This document shows, piece by piece, positions 34,047 through 47,075 of a stretch of DNA of 64,000 nt. This DNA comes from Ligustrum vulgare. Taxonomy: Eukaryota > Streptophyta > Magnoliopsida > Lamiales > Oleaceae. The position numbers were made by a program, and so were the translations under genes. The stretch spans positions 16,010,133 through 16,074,132 of the forward strand of contig OY743187.1 in assembly GCA_963555705.1 (NCBI GenBank), read 5' to 3'. Position 1 is the stretch's first letter. Each line of letters opens with the position of its first letter. The notes below the pieces were generated by a model that was not told the origin of the DNA, did not search any database, and worked only from the letters and a program-made list of their open reading frames with translations.

Positions 34047-34739
34047 GTTTTCAACTTTCTTTCCTTTAAAATTTATTGAGTTTGAGCATCTCGACCCAAA
34101 TTTGTAACCCCATCTCTTCCATACCCTAAAAGTTATTGGCTCAGGGCAGGATCGGTTGGGGCCTTCAAGATGTGGGCTACACTTTTTTTTTTAACAAATA
34201 ATGAAAAGAAGCTCAATGAGGAAAAAGATCTTGTGGATCTTATTCCTCTATAAGGGGCCAAAACTCATAACCAGATTGTGTCCTCGCATAGTGGGTCAAT
34301 GAAGGATAAATTGTAGCAAACTGAAGCTTCAGGGACCAATACGCAGCAAACAACAACTTTGCGGACTAATTTACAGCGGACAAAAATTATAGGACACAGT
34401 TTGTGAAATCCAGAAAGTTTTGGCGGAGATTTGCATCAATACACAATAGGATAGTTTATTTTGGATTACTTTGAACATTCTAGAAAACAAGGGAAGTTGA
34501 AGAGTGAATTTTTACTGACATTTGAAAAACATAGAACATGAACGGAGAAAGATGGAAGTATAAATAAACTTAAGAGTCAATCTTCATGTAATACCACGAG
34601 CATGCGTACAATATATTAAGACATTAACGCAAGCATGAACTTTCAATATGAGGTTTATAACATCTTGGGCACCTTCCCCTCAATAACTAGCTTTCAAGGA
34701 TGAGTTCTACCCAAGATGTTGTAACATACCGGAGCTGCT
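34047..34739. other. Non-coding spacer
   Basis: A/T-rich sequence without a convincing open frame, repeat or RNA gene. Confidence 0.4.
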
Positions 34740-36955
34740 CAAACTTATAAACGAAGCTTGTTTTGGCAAGTAAAGTCTGATTTCTTAGCCTACATATTCA
34801 AATGCATTATATTGTGTGGAATCCTTACTGATGATTTTATTTTGTGGTAACATTTTGTATACATAACCATATGCTTCATGTGAGAAGGCTGATTGCCATT
34901 TCATCAAAGAGAAATGTATCAGCCTCCAAACAATTTGAGATTCTAATTTGTACAAATTTCATTGATAAACTCATTTTCCTTGTCTTCCAACAAAAATTCG
35001 TGGCCTTTTAATAGATCGTATGTTCAGGTAAAGGAGGTTTTAATAGGTTGACATGAACTCTAATTTCGTTAAATATTATAAGATGAATAAATACACATTG
35101 TTGGAGGAACTCCTTCTAGAAACATTACTATTTCGAAGGATCAAGTTGCTTTTCGTCTCTCCTGATCCTTTTTGTGGCTACAATTTGTTTCTTTAATTAT
35201 AAAGTCATAGTGTATTATTAGCATACTGCTAATTAGCTTTATCTGAAACCAAGGCTGTCTAAAAATCCTCAAAATTGAAGGTACAAAACATCCATTGACA
35301 TCTGATGTATCGGAAAAGAATGCTCTATGATTTATTTTTCCAACCATATGCTGCTAATTCATTTCTGCCTGTAGAGTATTCAAATTGGACAATTCTGTAT
35401 GATCAGATGATGGAGACTGATCTCATCCGGTGCTATGATCCCACTCACCAGATAATTTCTCTGGCACGAGAAACAAGAGCTGTATTTGATGATGACAGAT
35501 CAAATGTGCGTCTTGTCGATCCCACTCTCATTAACCATGGTTGGCTTTGGTAAATGCTCATGACATGTATTAAATGAAATTAGTGTATAATAAATATCTG
35601 ATTATACTTAACAATATTACAAAGGCTGATGCAATTCACAATCCCGTCCTTCGGTGATGACAGCTCATATGCACGTCATAGGGGCCCCACTATGCATAAC
35701 TTCAGATATAGACCTCGTCAATGCAGCAAAAGAAAATGTGTGCAAAAAAACTTAGATTTTTATGATAGCTAGGTTACAAAAACTAATGCAATTAACATTA
35801 TCTTTATGGTTTATGCTGCTAACTCATATTTCCCTAAGAGTATTAAAGTTGGACAATGCTGATGATCAGAGGATGGAAATTGATCTCATATGGTGCTATG
35901 ATCCCACCCACCAAATAATTTCGTTGGCACGAAGACGAGAATAATTGTGCGTCATGTGGATCCCACTCTCATTAACCATGGTTGGCTTTGATAAATGCTG
36001 ATGCCATGTATTAAATGAAATTGGTATATAGTAAAATTTCTGATTATACTTATCTTCACGATATTACAAAGGCTGATGCAATTTACAATCCTGACCTTCG
36101 GTGATGACGGCTCATATGAGCATCATGGGGGCCCCACTATGCATAACTTCATATACAAACCTCATCAAATGCAGTAATTGAATGTGTGCAAAAAAAAACT
36201 TAGATTTTGATGATCATAACTTGGTTACAAAGACTTGTACAATTAACAATAACCGATGTAATTGTAATAAGTGAATTTTGATGAATCCATACAAAATTCA
36301 TATATTTTGTGTACCTCATCAATGCCATTGAAATGTAAAAGTGGATTGAAAATCTGAAAATGAGAAATGATATTATTATAACAAGATTTTTTTTTGATGA
36401 AACATAGTTGCATAAAAAATCATTAAATTTTGGATTATTTTGCTTAAGATAGGAATAAATTCAATAAATATTGCAACTTTTCTCGAGAATAGAGTATACG
36501 GTTTGATATCTCGGATTTTTCTAAAGAAAACACATGATCTCCAACCAAAAAAAAAAAAAAAGGAAATCCTATTAAAGCAAAGGCTAGTGACCTGCAGAAA
36601 CTGAAGTGGCTCTTCAACTGCAAACAATCCATGGCATTTCCATATATTCCTTCCCTTTACATTTCTTTTATAATTTTCTATCAAACAAAACTTTGGATTT
36701 CCTAAATTTAACAAGAAGATTTTTTCTGCTAAACTTTTTTGGATCCAGGGTGCTAAAAGAAAGCTGTAAAAATCAAAATTTCATCATTTTTCTTTTGCAA
36801 ACAAATACTCAAAACAGCGCATCAAATTTGGAAGGAGGTAAATTATATGCAGTATCTTGATGATTTTAGTATGTATCTACATCACATGTATATATATATA
36901 TATATCTCCATTGCTATTTGATCGTTTATACATATCTATTGCTCAGAACGTTGTT
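34740..36955 (+). promoter_or_regulatory. Unit 3: upstream region and 5' UTR exon without a gene
   Basis: It matches the upstream units of copies 1 and 2. The CATCTGATGTAT to ATTAACCATGG block is present at 35270-35550, part of it again at 35800-36000, and the GGTGATGACnGCTCATATG block occurs at 35649 and 36096. The 5' UTR exon ends with the donor GAAGGAG|GTAAAT at 36838. Instead of an intron and coding exon, the sequence passes straight into the start of the next unit. The coding region is therefore missing. Confidence 0.6.
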
Positions 36956-37053
36956 CGTATGTTCTTATGTGGTAACATTTTGTATATATATAACCATAAG
37001 CTTCATTTGAGAAGGTTGATGTTCATTTTGCTAAAGAGAAATGTATCAGCCTC
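36956..37053 (+). repeat. Start of unit 4, left of element D
   Basis: GTGGTAACATTTTGTATATA and the following GAGAAATGTATCAGCCTC match 34855-34925. It continues at 59203 once element D is taken out. Confidence 0.65.
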
Positions 37054-37270
37054 TGAAATCAGAAAGAATAATTCTTTATTTCTCTGAATTGATTTATTAC
37101 ACAGCTAATGACCTATATATATATAAATACTACTACAATGGAGGAAAAAAAGGAAACAAATCTCTTAATTAGGAGAAAACAAAATCTACCTAAGTATAAA
37201 CTGTAAAAATATGGAAACAAATAAATTACAAATCAATCACAATATTATGTATATCTTTCGGATTCCTACA
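37054..37270 (-). repeat. 3' LTR of element D
   Basis: 217 bp, plus strand TGAAATCAGAAAG to GATTCCTACA. It holds only a short TA run. Confidence 0.95.
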
Positions 37271-37277
37271 CTCCCCC

Positions 37278-40200
37278 TCAAGTTGGATGGTAGTTGTTGA
37301 CCATTTCCAACTTGCAAATAAAATCATCAAAACTCTATCGTGGTAGTCCTTTGGTGAAGATGTCCGCAGTCTGTTCTTTTGTGGGAATATAAGTCATACA
37401 AATAATTCCTCTTTCAATCTTTTCTTTGATAAAGTGTCGATCCACTTCAATATGTTTGGTTCGATCGTGTTGAACAGGATTAAGAGAAATGTTGATGGCG
37501 GCTTTGTTATCACAGTAGAGTTTGATTGGAGGTTTTATGGTGATGTGTAATTCTTCAACAAGTTTCTTTAGCCAAAGTCCTTCGCACATTCCTTGTGCGA
37601 CAGCTCTAAATTTAGCTTCCGCACTGCTTCTAGCAACAACATTCTGCTTCTTACTTCTCCAAGTTACTAAGTTTCCCCATACGAAGGTACAATACCCATT
37701 CGTTGACCTCCTGTCCTCTATTGAACCTGCCCAATCAGCATCCGTGAATATCTCTACTCCTTTTCTTTCATTTTTCTTGAAGAATAGTCCCCTTCCGGAG
37801 GAACCTTTAAGATATCTGAGAATCCTGTATACAGCCTCTAGGTGAACCTCATTCGGTGAATGCATATGTTGACTTACCATGCTAACTGCAAATGCAATGT
37901 CTGGCCTAGTATGTGATAGATAGATTAGCTTTCCAACTAACCGTTGGTATCTTTCCTTTTCAACAGGGTGTGTTGCTTCATCTGTTTTTCTACTAGTATC
38001 GATAGGAGTATCGCTTGGTTTACATCCCAACATGCCAGTTTCAGTCAGAAGATCGAGAACATATTTTCGTTGCGAAACACTGATGCCCTTTTTTGATCTA
38101 GCAACTTCCATTCCCAAGAAGTATCGCATTTTTCCCAAGTCTTTTACTTCAAATTCTTTGGCTAAACTTCTTTTAAGTCGTTCCATCTCAGCTGTATTGT
38201 CGCCAGTAAGGATTATGTCATCAACATATACAATTAAAATGGTCTTCTTTCCATTTTCAGATAGTTGAAAGAACATGGTATGGTCGGATTGTCCTTGTAG
38301 ATATCCCTGACCTTTCAATACCTTTGCAAATCTATCGAACCATGCCCTTGGTGACTGCTTGAGACCGTATAGAGATTTTTTTAGCTTGCATACCTTGTTT
38401 GCTCCACTCCTTTCGTAAAGACCTTGTGGTAATGTCATAAATACTTCCTCTTCTAATTCCCCATTCAGAAAAGTATTCTTAATGTCCAACTGTTGGAGAG
38501 GCCAATCCAAATTGGCTGCCAAAGATAACAGAACTCGGATTGTATTTAGTTTGGCTACTGGTGCGAAAGTTTCTGTGTAATCAATGCCATAGGTCTGAGT
38601 GAACCCTTTTGCAACAAGGCGAGCTTTGTACCGTTCTATTGCTCCGTTGGCCTTATACTTCACACTAAACACCCACTTGCAACCAACCGGCTTTTTTCCT
38701 CTTGGTAACTCCACCACATTCCAAGTTTCATTTTTTTCAAGTGCTCGCATCTCTTCAATTACTGCCTTTCTCCATTCGGGAATTTCCAATGCCTCGTGGA
38801 TATTTCTAGGAATTTTGGTGCTGTCAAGGTTAGAAGTAAAGACACGAAATCCTGTAGACAAGTTATTATAAGATAGGAATTTTGAGATAGGGTGAAGAGT
38901 ACATGACCGAGTTTTTTTCTGAGAGCAATAGGTAGATCAATATCAGAAGACTCAGGGTTGGAAGGATCCTCATGGAGGTCTGGACCCATCTCCGGTTCTG
39001 ACTCTTTTGGTGCTTGAGGTGTGAGGTCCTCGTTGTACTTTGATTTTGGTTTTCGTGAGTAAACTAACATCTCTTTGTCATGTTGTTTTTCCACAGTTTC
39101 TCCCCCTGAGCTTAAGTTTCTTTCTGTAGATGGCATGTTAGAATACGGTGGGTTGATAGGTTCAGTGTTTAGGATGGATTCAGGAGGGGATACAGTGACT
39201 TCCAAGAATCGATCTTTATCCAAATTCTCCCCCTGAAGAGAGGATTTTTGGAAGTAAGGGGTCTTCTCAAAGAAGGTGATATCAAGACTAGTAAAGACCT
39301 TCTGTGTAGTAGGATCATAACATTTATATCCTTTTTGGGTTGGTGAATAGCCAATGAGAACACATTTTACTGCACGGGGTTCTAGCTTATTCCGAAACTG
39401 AGAATGTATATGGACAAAGGTTGTACATCCAAATACTCTGAGAGGTAGGTTGGAGCTGAGGCGAGAGTCTGGGAAAAATGTTTGAAATTTTTGAAGAGGG
39501 GATTTGAACAAGAGGGTACGACTGGGCATTCTGTTGATGAAGTAGGCTGAAGTTAAGATGACATCACCCCAGAACATTTTTGGCATATTTGCGGTGAACA
39601 TTAAGGCACGGGAAACCTCAAGGAGATGCCTATTTTTCTGCTCGGCAATCCCATTTTGTTGAGGTGTGTTGACACATGAACTTTGGTGAACAATTCCATT
39701 CTTTTGAAGGTGGTCTTTCAAATTATGATTGAAGTATTCTGTGCCATTATCAGTGCGCAGAATCTGAATCTGTGTTTGAAATTGAGTTTGAACCATCACA
39801 TGGAAATTGATAAACACAGATTGGACATCAGATTTTTCCTTTAATAGGTAGACCCAACAAATTCGCGTATGGTCATTGATAAAAGTAATGAACCATTTAG
39901 TGTGAGTGCGATTGGGGATCCGGGAAGGTCCCCATAAATCACTATGAATCATTGCAAATGGTTTAGATGGTTTGTAAGGTGTTTTTGGGAATGACGAACA
40001 TCGATGTTTTGCATATTCACAAATTTCACATAGGAAATCAACAGGAATTTTATTAGAAAATATGGAAGGAAATACATGTTTTAGATATTGAAAATTGGGA
40101 TGACCCATCCTATAATGCCATAACAGAATTTCACTATCCCTAGGGACAACTGCAGAATCACAACTAGAAAATTGACGTTTTTTACTCACATCAACTTCTT

Positions 40201-41712
40201 CAAAGTAGTAAAGTCCTCCACATTCCTTAGCACTGCCAATCGTCTTCCCCGATGACAGGTCCTGAAAAATACAGTGAAATGGAAGAAAATTAGCAGAATA
40301 GTTGGAATTTTTTATTAATTGGCTAATGGACAAGAGATTGCAGGACAAATTTGGAACATGGAGAACAGATTCAAGTGTTATTGAGTTAGATATTTTGATA
40401 CTCCCTTTTCCTGCCACTGATGAGAGTGAACCATCGGCAATTTTCACTTTCAAGTTGCCGGCACAGGGTGAATATGTGGAGAACAGGCGATAAGAGTCTG
40501 TCATGTGGTCAGATGCACCAGAGTCGATAATCCAAAGGACTCTAGGTTGTGTAGTGGTATTAAAAGCTTTTAGAATGTTACCTTTGTAAGCCAATGAACT
40601 TGATGAACTCGATGTTTGGAGACTAGAAAATATTTTATGAAGTTGTTCTAATTGTTCGGAGTTAAAAGCACTGCTCGAGTTGAAAAAAAAATTCTCAATA
40701 GAGTCAACAGAAGCTTGGTAGCCTTGATTTCTAGCGTTCTGTCTCGGTTTCCAATCGGCTGGTTTCCCATGTATCTCCCAACAAGTATCCTCTTTATGTC
40801 CCGGCTTTCGACAATGCTCACACCATGGACGTCCCTTTTGAAACCTAGGGCCCGATACAATTTTTTCAGTGCCCCGAAATCTTTGGGTTGACCCATTATT
40901 TCCAAGCCCATTTGAGATTTTTCTTGAAATCAAAGCATCCAGCCCAATTTCATTTGATATAAGGGCCGACCCATCTACTATAACTGGCCCAGACACTTTC
41001 TCCTTCAGCATGATTGTCCTCCTGCTCTCCTCCCTCCTAACTTCGGCGAAGACCTCGCGAGTCGAAGGTAGAGGTCGCCGGCTGAGAATTCGACCTCTCA
41101 CATCGTCCAATTCTCGATTCAGACCTGCTAAGAACTCGAACACTCTCTCATTTTCGAGCCTCCTTTTGTACCGCACACCATCATCTGCGTAGTTCCACTC
41201 ATCTTCGACGGTTGAATCGAGTTCTTGCCAAAGTGCCGTCATCTCCAGGTAGTAATCAGTAACCTCTCTTTCCCCTTGCTTCGTCTGCCACAAGCGGGTT
41301 TAATTTTGAAGATTTGGGCCGAGTCTTCGGTGTCGGAATACATCTCTTTGACTGCGTCCCATATGTCTTTTGCAGTTGGCATGAAGAGGTAGGTTTTACC
41401 AATTGAGGGCTTCATGGAATTCACGAGCCAAGCCATCACCATGGAGTTCTCAGATTTCCACTTTCTCAGGAGGGTTGCGTCTGTAGGTTGCTTCACTTCT
41501 CCGGTAAGGTATCCAATTTTTCCTTTCCCGTCAACTACCAATTTGATAGATTGGGCCCACTCACGAAAGTTCCTGCCATTGAGTTTCTCTATCGTGAGTT
41601 GAAAGGATGAGTTATCGACTCCAAACGAACTCATGGTAGACACAGCCTCTATTTCGCTGCTATGTGATTCGAAGGTCATCGATCCATTGTTGAGGTCGAC
41701 AGATTCCGTCAT
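37278..41712 (-). pseudogene. Element D gag-pol polyprotein (two frameshifts, one late stop)
   Basis: ATG at 41712 (MTESVDLNNGSM). Gag has WAQSIKLVVDGKGKIGYLTG and zinc knuckle CEHCRKPGHKEDTC. Protease IIDSGASDHM, GAG-pre-integrase LWHYRMGHPNF, integrase with HSDLWGP, RTDNGTEY and NGIAEQKN (the three acidic residues present), RT YVDDIILTG, RNase H DADWAGS and CDNKAA. The RNase H motif usually ending AEAEYRA reads AEAKFRA, so a likely catalytic Glu is Lys. One A is missing near 41300 and another near 38915, both in A runs, each shifting the frame. TAG at 37337-37335 precedes the last 18 codons, which end at 37278. The element is otherwise well preserved. Confidence 0.92.
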
Positions 41713-41719
41713 TGAGTTG

Positions 41720-41724
41720 GCTAG
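41720..41724. other. Target site duplication of element E (left copy)
   Basis: GCTAG here and at 58899-58903 flank E. Confidence 0.9.
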
Positions 41725-42501
41725 TGATCGAATAAATTTGACTCTTACCGCAAGTGTACGGTATCGAACAAGTAATAAAATGGATTTGAGTCCGAATGTC
41801 GTTCCCACAAGGATTGGTTAGATCTATTTTCTTAGATTATTAACCTTAACCGAAACGAATGAATTTTCAGTGATTTATAAGAGATTCTAAATGAGTAGAC
41901 CAAGTTACCAAAGAAATCTAAAATTAATAATCAAATAAATAAGCAAATGGAATTTTCTTGATTTGTTTAACAAATGTATGTAAATGAAGTGCTAGGATTT
42001 AGAATCCATCTTAGTATTGATATTTCACACTTTGATTCAAATAACCCAAGACAAGGTATATTATTGATGATCAATGTTTCTATAATGTCTAAAACTCTCT
42101 TTCGAACAAGAATTAAGCCTTTTCCTAATTACGATCCACCTATATTTCTATGATGAATGCTAATATTTAGGAAAGCATTAACCAAGAAAAACATGAAAAG
42201 ATCACATAGGGCATAGTGGTATATTTCTATCCCTATCGAACCCTATGGCTATTGATTCAAGTCTAGTGAAATTCCACTCTTTCGATCATAAAAATTCACC
42301 ACATACATCATATAATTCATGCATCAAAATTATAGATGAAAATAAATACGAATCAATAACTCAAAATACCAATTGTCATAAGGTTAAGTAAGCCAAAGCA
42401 TAAAATAATTGTCTAAGACTTCATCATAATCCTAGCACAATGGAAAATTAGCCTAGATACATGGTTAATAGCAAATCACAAATATAAAAGAGCTTCATCA
42501 C
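41725..42501 (-). repeat. 3' LTR of element E, first part
   Basis: Plus strand starts TGATCGAATAAATTTG, identical in layout to 57419 onward. Interrupted by F after CTTCATCAC. Confidence 0.93.
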
Positions 42502-42707
42502 TGTTAAATATTCAGAAGTCCTAGTTAGGGAAAGTTAATTTTAGGAAAGATTTTAGGGATAAAAGGAAAGATTTGTTGTGATTTTCTTCTATGATTTTGT
42601 TCAATTATTTTAGGTTAGGATCAAGCTAATTAGGCATTTCCTTTCTTAGACTTGTTTGTATATATATGCTTATATTGTAACAATTGTAATAAGGAGAAAA
42701 ATCTTTA
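42502..42707 (+). repeat. 5' LTR of element F
   Basis: TGTTAAATATTCAG to AAAATCTTTA. Followed at once by TGGTATCAGAGCC. Confidence 0.95.
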
Positions 42708-42720
42708 TGGTATCAGAGCC
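42708..42720 (+). other. Primer binding site of element F
   Basis: TGGTATCAGAGCC, tRNA-Met type, directly after the LTR. Leader to 42832. Confidence 0.9.
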
Positions 42721-42832
42721 AGGTTCGCTAAACCCTAATTCCGGCCGCCTCTCTGGTCTCTTCTTCTCTACTCCCAGGCAGACCATATTTGGTTAGTATT
42801 CATTCAATATTTGGAGCATAACAAAATACAGA

Positions 42833-44548
42833 ATGGATTCATCACAAACATCCAACATCACGATACCAAAATCAGGAGGAAGTTCTGAAATTCCAAACCC
42901 TGGTGGCAGTGATTCTTCTCCTATTCTCATCATAGGACACAAATTAAATGGCCATAATTATTTGCAGTGGTCACAATCTGTGTTGTTGTTCATTTGTGGT
43001 AAGGGAAAGGATGAGTATCTCACGGGAGAAGCAGCCATGCCAGAGACTACAGATCCAGATTTCAGAAAGTGGAAGATTGAAAATAGTATGATCATGTCAT
43101 GGCTTATCAATTCCATGAATAACGACATAGGCGAAAATTTCTTGCTGTTTGGGACTGCAAAAGAAATATGGGATGCAGCCAAAGAAACTTACTCCAGCTC
43201 TGAAAATACGTCAGAACTCTTCCAGGTTGAATCAGTACTTCATGACTTTAGGCAAGGAGAGCAGTCTGTTACTCAATATTTCAGCTCACTCACAAGGTAT
43301 GGGCAGCAACTTGACTTATTCGAGACTCACTCATGGAAATGTTCGGAAGATGCAACGACGTACAAGCAGATTGTAGAACAAAAAAGGCTGTTCAGGTTTT
43401 TCTTAGGACTTAACAGGGAGTTGGATGATGTTCGAGGCCGAATCATGGGTACTAAACCACTGCCCAGTCTCAGGGAAGCTTTCTCAGAGGTTAGACGAGA
43501 AGAAAGTAGGAAGAAAGTGATGATGGGATCTAAGGAGCAACCTGTCTCAATGTTAGATACATCTGCCCTTATTGTCCGATCATCTAACAGTAATGGTGGA
43601 GATCGTCAGAAGAGGGAAAGGCCTTGGTGTGATTACTGTAAGAAACCAGGCCATGACAAAGAGACTTGCTGGAAACTCCATGGCAAACCAGCTGATTGGA
43701 AACCTAAACCACGGTTTGATAAAGACAGCAAAGCACATGTGGCTTCTAACTCTAATGGTACTCATGTTCCCGATCCTAGCCCATTCAGCAAAGAGCAGAT
43801 GGTTTTGCTACAGAAACTGTTTAGTCAAGTTGGCAGTGGTAGCATTACTGGAACTGGTTTGGTTGCTCAAACTGATTTACATACAGCCTACACTGCCAAC
43901 AGAGGAGGAATGAGACCATGGATAGTCGACACTGGTGCTTCTGATCACATGACAGGAGATGCTGCACTTCTCCAAAATTACAAGCCAAGTAGTGGACACT
44001 CATTTGTCCGTATTGCCGATGGTTCAAATTCAAAAATTGCTGGGACAGGTTCCATTCAACTTACTAAAGAGTTGTATCTCAACTCTGTACTCCATGTTCC
44101 GAACTTGGATTGTAATCTTTTGTCCATTAGCAAATTGGCTCTTGAACTTCAATGCGTAACTAAATTTTATCCAAACTTGTGTGTTTTTCAGGACTTGAAA
44201 TCGGGGAAGATGATTGGCAGTGCTGAATTGTGCTCCGGGCTCTATCTTCTCTCATGTGGCCGATCCTCAAACCAAGATTCTCAAGCAAGCTATGTCCAGT
44301 CTCAGAATTTGTTAGAGTCTTTCAATTTTGTGTCCAATTCCAATGTCAATAAAGATAGTGAAATTATATTGTTACACTATCGTCTCGGTCATCCTAGCTT
44401 TGTGTATCTTGCAAAATTGTTTCCCAAATTATTTATCAATAAAAGTCCAGCATCTTTTCATTGTGAAATTTGTCAGATTGCAAAGCATACTCGAACAGTA
44501 ATCACACCAGAGTCCTTACTTTTCAAACACCACGTCAACTTCTTCTGA
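42833..44548 (+). pseudogene. Element F gag, protease and pre-integrase part
   Basis: ATG 42833 (MDSSQTSNITIPKSGG). Gag domain with WSQSVLLFICGKGKDEYLTG, zinc knuckle CDYCKKPGHDKETC, protease IVDTGASDHM, and GAG-pre-integrase LLHYRLGHPSF with FHCEICQIAKHTRT. At about 44509 the sequence leaves the integrase start and jumps to the region after the integrase core. The frame then runs out of phase to a stop at 44548. Up to that point no lesion is seen. Confidence 0.88.
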
Positions 44549-46857
44549 AAAGTTTTCCTCACACCCGTGCAGCTTCATCTGACTTACCACTCAAGGTATT
44601 TGGTTGCACGGCATTTGTTCATGTGTATCCCCAACATCGTAACAAACTTGATCCTAGGGCAAATAAGTGCATTTTTCTAGGGTACTCTCCAACTCAAAAA
44701 GGGTACAAATGTTATTCTCCAACAAACAAAAAATTTTACACCACCATGGATGTCTCTTTCTTTGAACATCAATTCTTCTATCCCAAATCTCATGTTCAGG
44801 GGGAGAGCATGAATGAACATCAAGTTTGGGAGTCCCTTCTTGAGTCTGTACCTCCTATCCACCCAGAGTCACCAAGCTCTTCTCAACCCGTGCTTGTGCC
44901 AACTGACCATACACAAGAGACGTTCACACCCTTGCCTGTTCAGTCATCAGTACAACCTAATGTTTCTTCTCCCATGTCAATCCAATCTCCAGTACCTGCT
45001 CAATCTGTGGCTCCACAACTTGCTAATGAGAATTTTCGAGTCTACATCAGGAGGAGAAGAAGAGAGGAGCTAGAGCAAGGATCACAACCAGCATGTGGCC
45101 AGGATATTGACTTAATTTCAAGTCCACCTAAAGAAAACATAGGTACGGAAAAGGCTGGAGATGAGCCAATTCCCAGCATTGATGACTCTACCATTCCGAT
45201 TGCATTAAGGAAGGGTGTAAGGAGATGTACAAGTCATCCAATTGAGAATTATGTTACTTATAAAGGGCTATCACCATCTTACAGAGCATTTGCTACTTCT
45301 CTTGATGATATTCAAGTTCCCAGCACAATACAAGAGGCATTACAAAATTCAGAGTGGAAGAAGGCAGTACAAGATGAGATTGATGCGCTGAAGAAAAATG
45401 AAACATGGACTATTACTGATTTGCCAGTTGGAAAAAGGCCCGTGGGGTGCAAGTGGATTTTCACTATAAAATACAACGCAGATGGATCAGTTGAGAGATT
45501 CAAAGCTCGGTTGGTAGCTAGAGGATTTACACAATCCTATGGGATAGACTACTTAGAAACCTTTGCCCCTGTTGCAAAGCTTAACACTATCAGAATTCTC
45601 CTCTCATTGGCTGTCAACCAAGATTGGTGCTTGCAACAACTTGACATAAAAAATGCCTTCCTAAATGGTGACCTTGAAGAAGAAGTCTACATGGAAATCC
45701 CACCTGGTCTTGAAGGAAGTATGGCAAAGAATCAGGTTTGCAAACTCAAGAAGTCCTTGTACGGTCTTAAACAATCCCCCCGAGCCTGGTTTGACAGATT
45801 CACAAAGGCTGTTTTGAAGCTTGGCTACATACAGGGTCAAGCTGATCATACTCTGTTTGTCAAGAAATCTCACGCTGGGAAAATTGCTATATTGATAGTC
45901 TATGTCGATGATATTATTTTATCAGGGGATGATGTGGATGAATTAAAGAATTTGAAGAAGTATTTGTCAGAAGAGTTTGAAGTTAAAGATCTTGGAAATC
46001 TTAAATATTTCCTTGGAATGGAAGTGGCTAGATCAAGGAAGGGCATTGTTGTTTCTCAAAGGAAATATATTCTAGATCTTCTTAAGGAGACTGGTATGCT
46101 TGGATGCAAACCAGTTGATACTCCTATGGACAGTCAGAAGAAACTTGGCACTGAGAAAGAAAGTGCTCCTGTAGACAGGGGGAGATATCAGCGACTTGTT
46201 GGATGCCTGATTTATCTTTCTCACACTCGACCAGATATTGGTTTTGCAATAAGTATTGTAAGTCAATTCATGCACAGTCCTACAGAGGAACACATGGAAG
46301 CAGTATACAGGATTCTTAGATACTTGAAGATGACACCAGGGAAAGGCCTAATCTTTAGAAAGACAGAAAATCGTGACATGGAAGTGTACTCAGATGCAGA
46401 TTGGGCAGGAAACATCATGGACAGACGGTCTACTTCTGGGTACTGTGCATTTGTCTGGGGTAATCTTGTTACCTGGAGGAGTAAGAAACAATCAGTGGTA
46501 GCCAGAAGTAGTGCAGAACCCGAGTACAGAGCTTTGGCACAGGGCATTTGTGAATGGATTTGGATAAAAAGGGTTCTTAGTGAACTGGGACAAATGAGTT
46601 CATCTCCTATCCTGATGATGTGTGATAATCAGGCAACTATCAGCATAGCAAAGAATCCCGTACATCATGACAGAACTAAACACGTCGAAATTGACAGACA
46701 CTTCATCACAGAGAAGGTGGCTAGTGAGGCTATTAAATTAAACTACATTCCTACCAAGCAACAAACTGCAGACATCCTCACCAAAGCTCTACCTAGGCCT
46801 AACTTTAAAGACTTAATTTTCAAGCTGGGATTATATGATATATATTCTCCAGCTTGA
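44470..46857 (+). pseudogene. Element F RT-RNase H part (integrase core deleted)
   Basis: The true reading begins at the deletion junction near 44509 (RVLTFQTPRQLLLK), in frame 1 while gag is in frame 2. It has the region after the integrase (VFGCTAFVHVYPQHRNKL), a Ser/Pro-rich linker, RT (WCLQQLDIKNAFLNGDLEEE, YVDDIILSG) and RNase H (DADWAGN, AEPEYRA, CDNQAT, TADILTKALPR) to the stop at 46857. The integrase segment with its three acidic residues, present in D between AKHR and MPSRTL, is absent. It is about 150 codons shorter than D here. Confidence 0.88.
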
Positions 46858-46864
46858 GGGGGAG

Positions 46865-47070
46865 TGTTGAATATTCAGAAGTCCTAGTTAGGGAAAGTTA
46901 ATTTTAGGAAAGATTTTAGGGATAAAAGGAAAGATTTGTTGTGATTTTCTTCTATGATTTTGTTCAATTATTTTAGGTTAGGATCAAGCTAATTAGGCAT
47001 TTCCTTTCTTAGACTTGTTTGTATATATATGCTTATATTGTAACAATTGTAATAAGGAGAAAAATCTTTA
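46865..47070 (+). repeat. 3' LTR of element F
   Basis: TGTTGAATATTCAG to AAAATCTTTA, followed by ATCAC. Differs from the 5' LTR only at the fifth base by eye. Confidence 0.95.
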
Positions 47071-47075
47071 ATCAC

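Larger units (their letters stand above)
42502..47070 (+). mobile_element. Element F: very young Ty1/copia element lacking the integrase core
   Basis: LTRs 42502-42707 and 46865-47070 (206 bp each, one difference seen), primer site 42708-42720, polypurine tract TTGAGGGGGAG before 46865, target duplication ATCAC (42497-42501 and 47071-47075). LTR ends are TG...TA instead of TG...CA. Inserted in the 3' LTR of E. Internal coding is open except for a deletion at about 44509. Confidence 0.95.

Noticed and set aside
35486..35610. C/D-box snoRNA in the upstream units (TGATGA followed by CTGA about 110 bases later)
   Set aside because: No terminal stem, no internal C'/D' boxes, and spacing differs among units.
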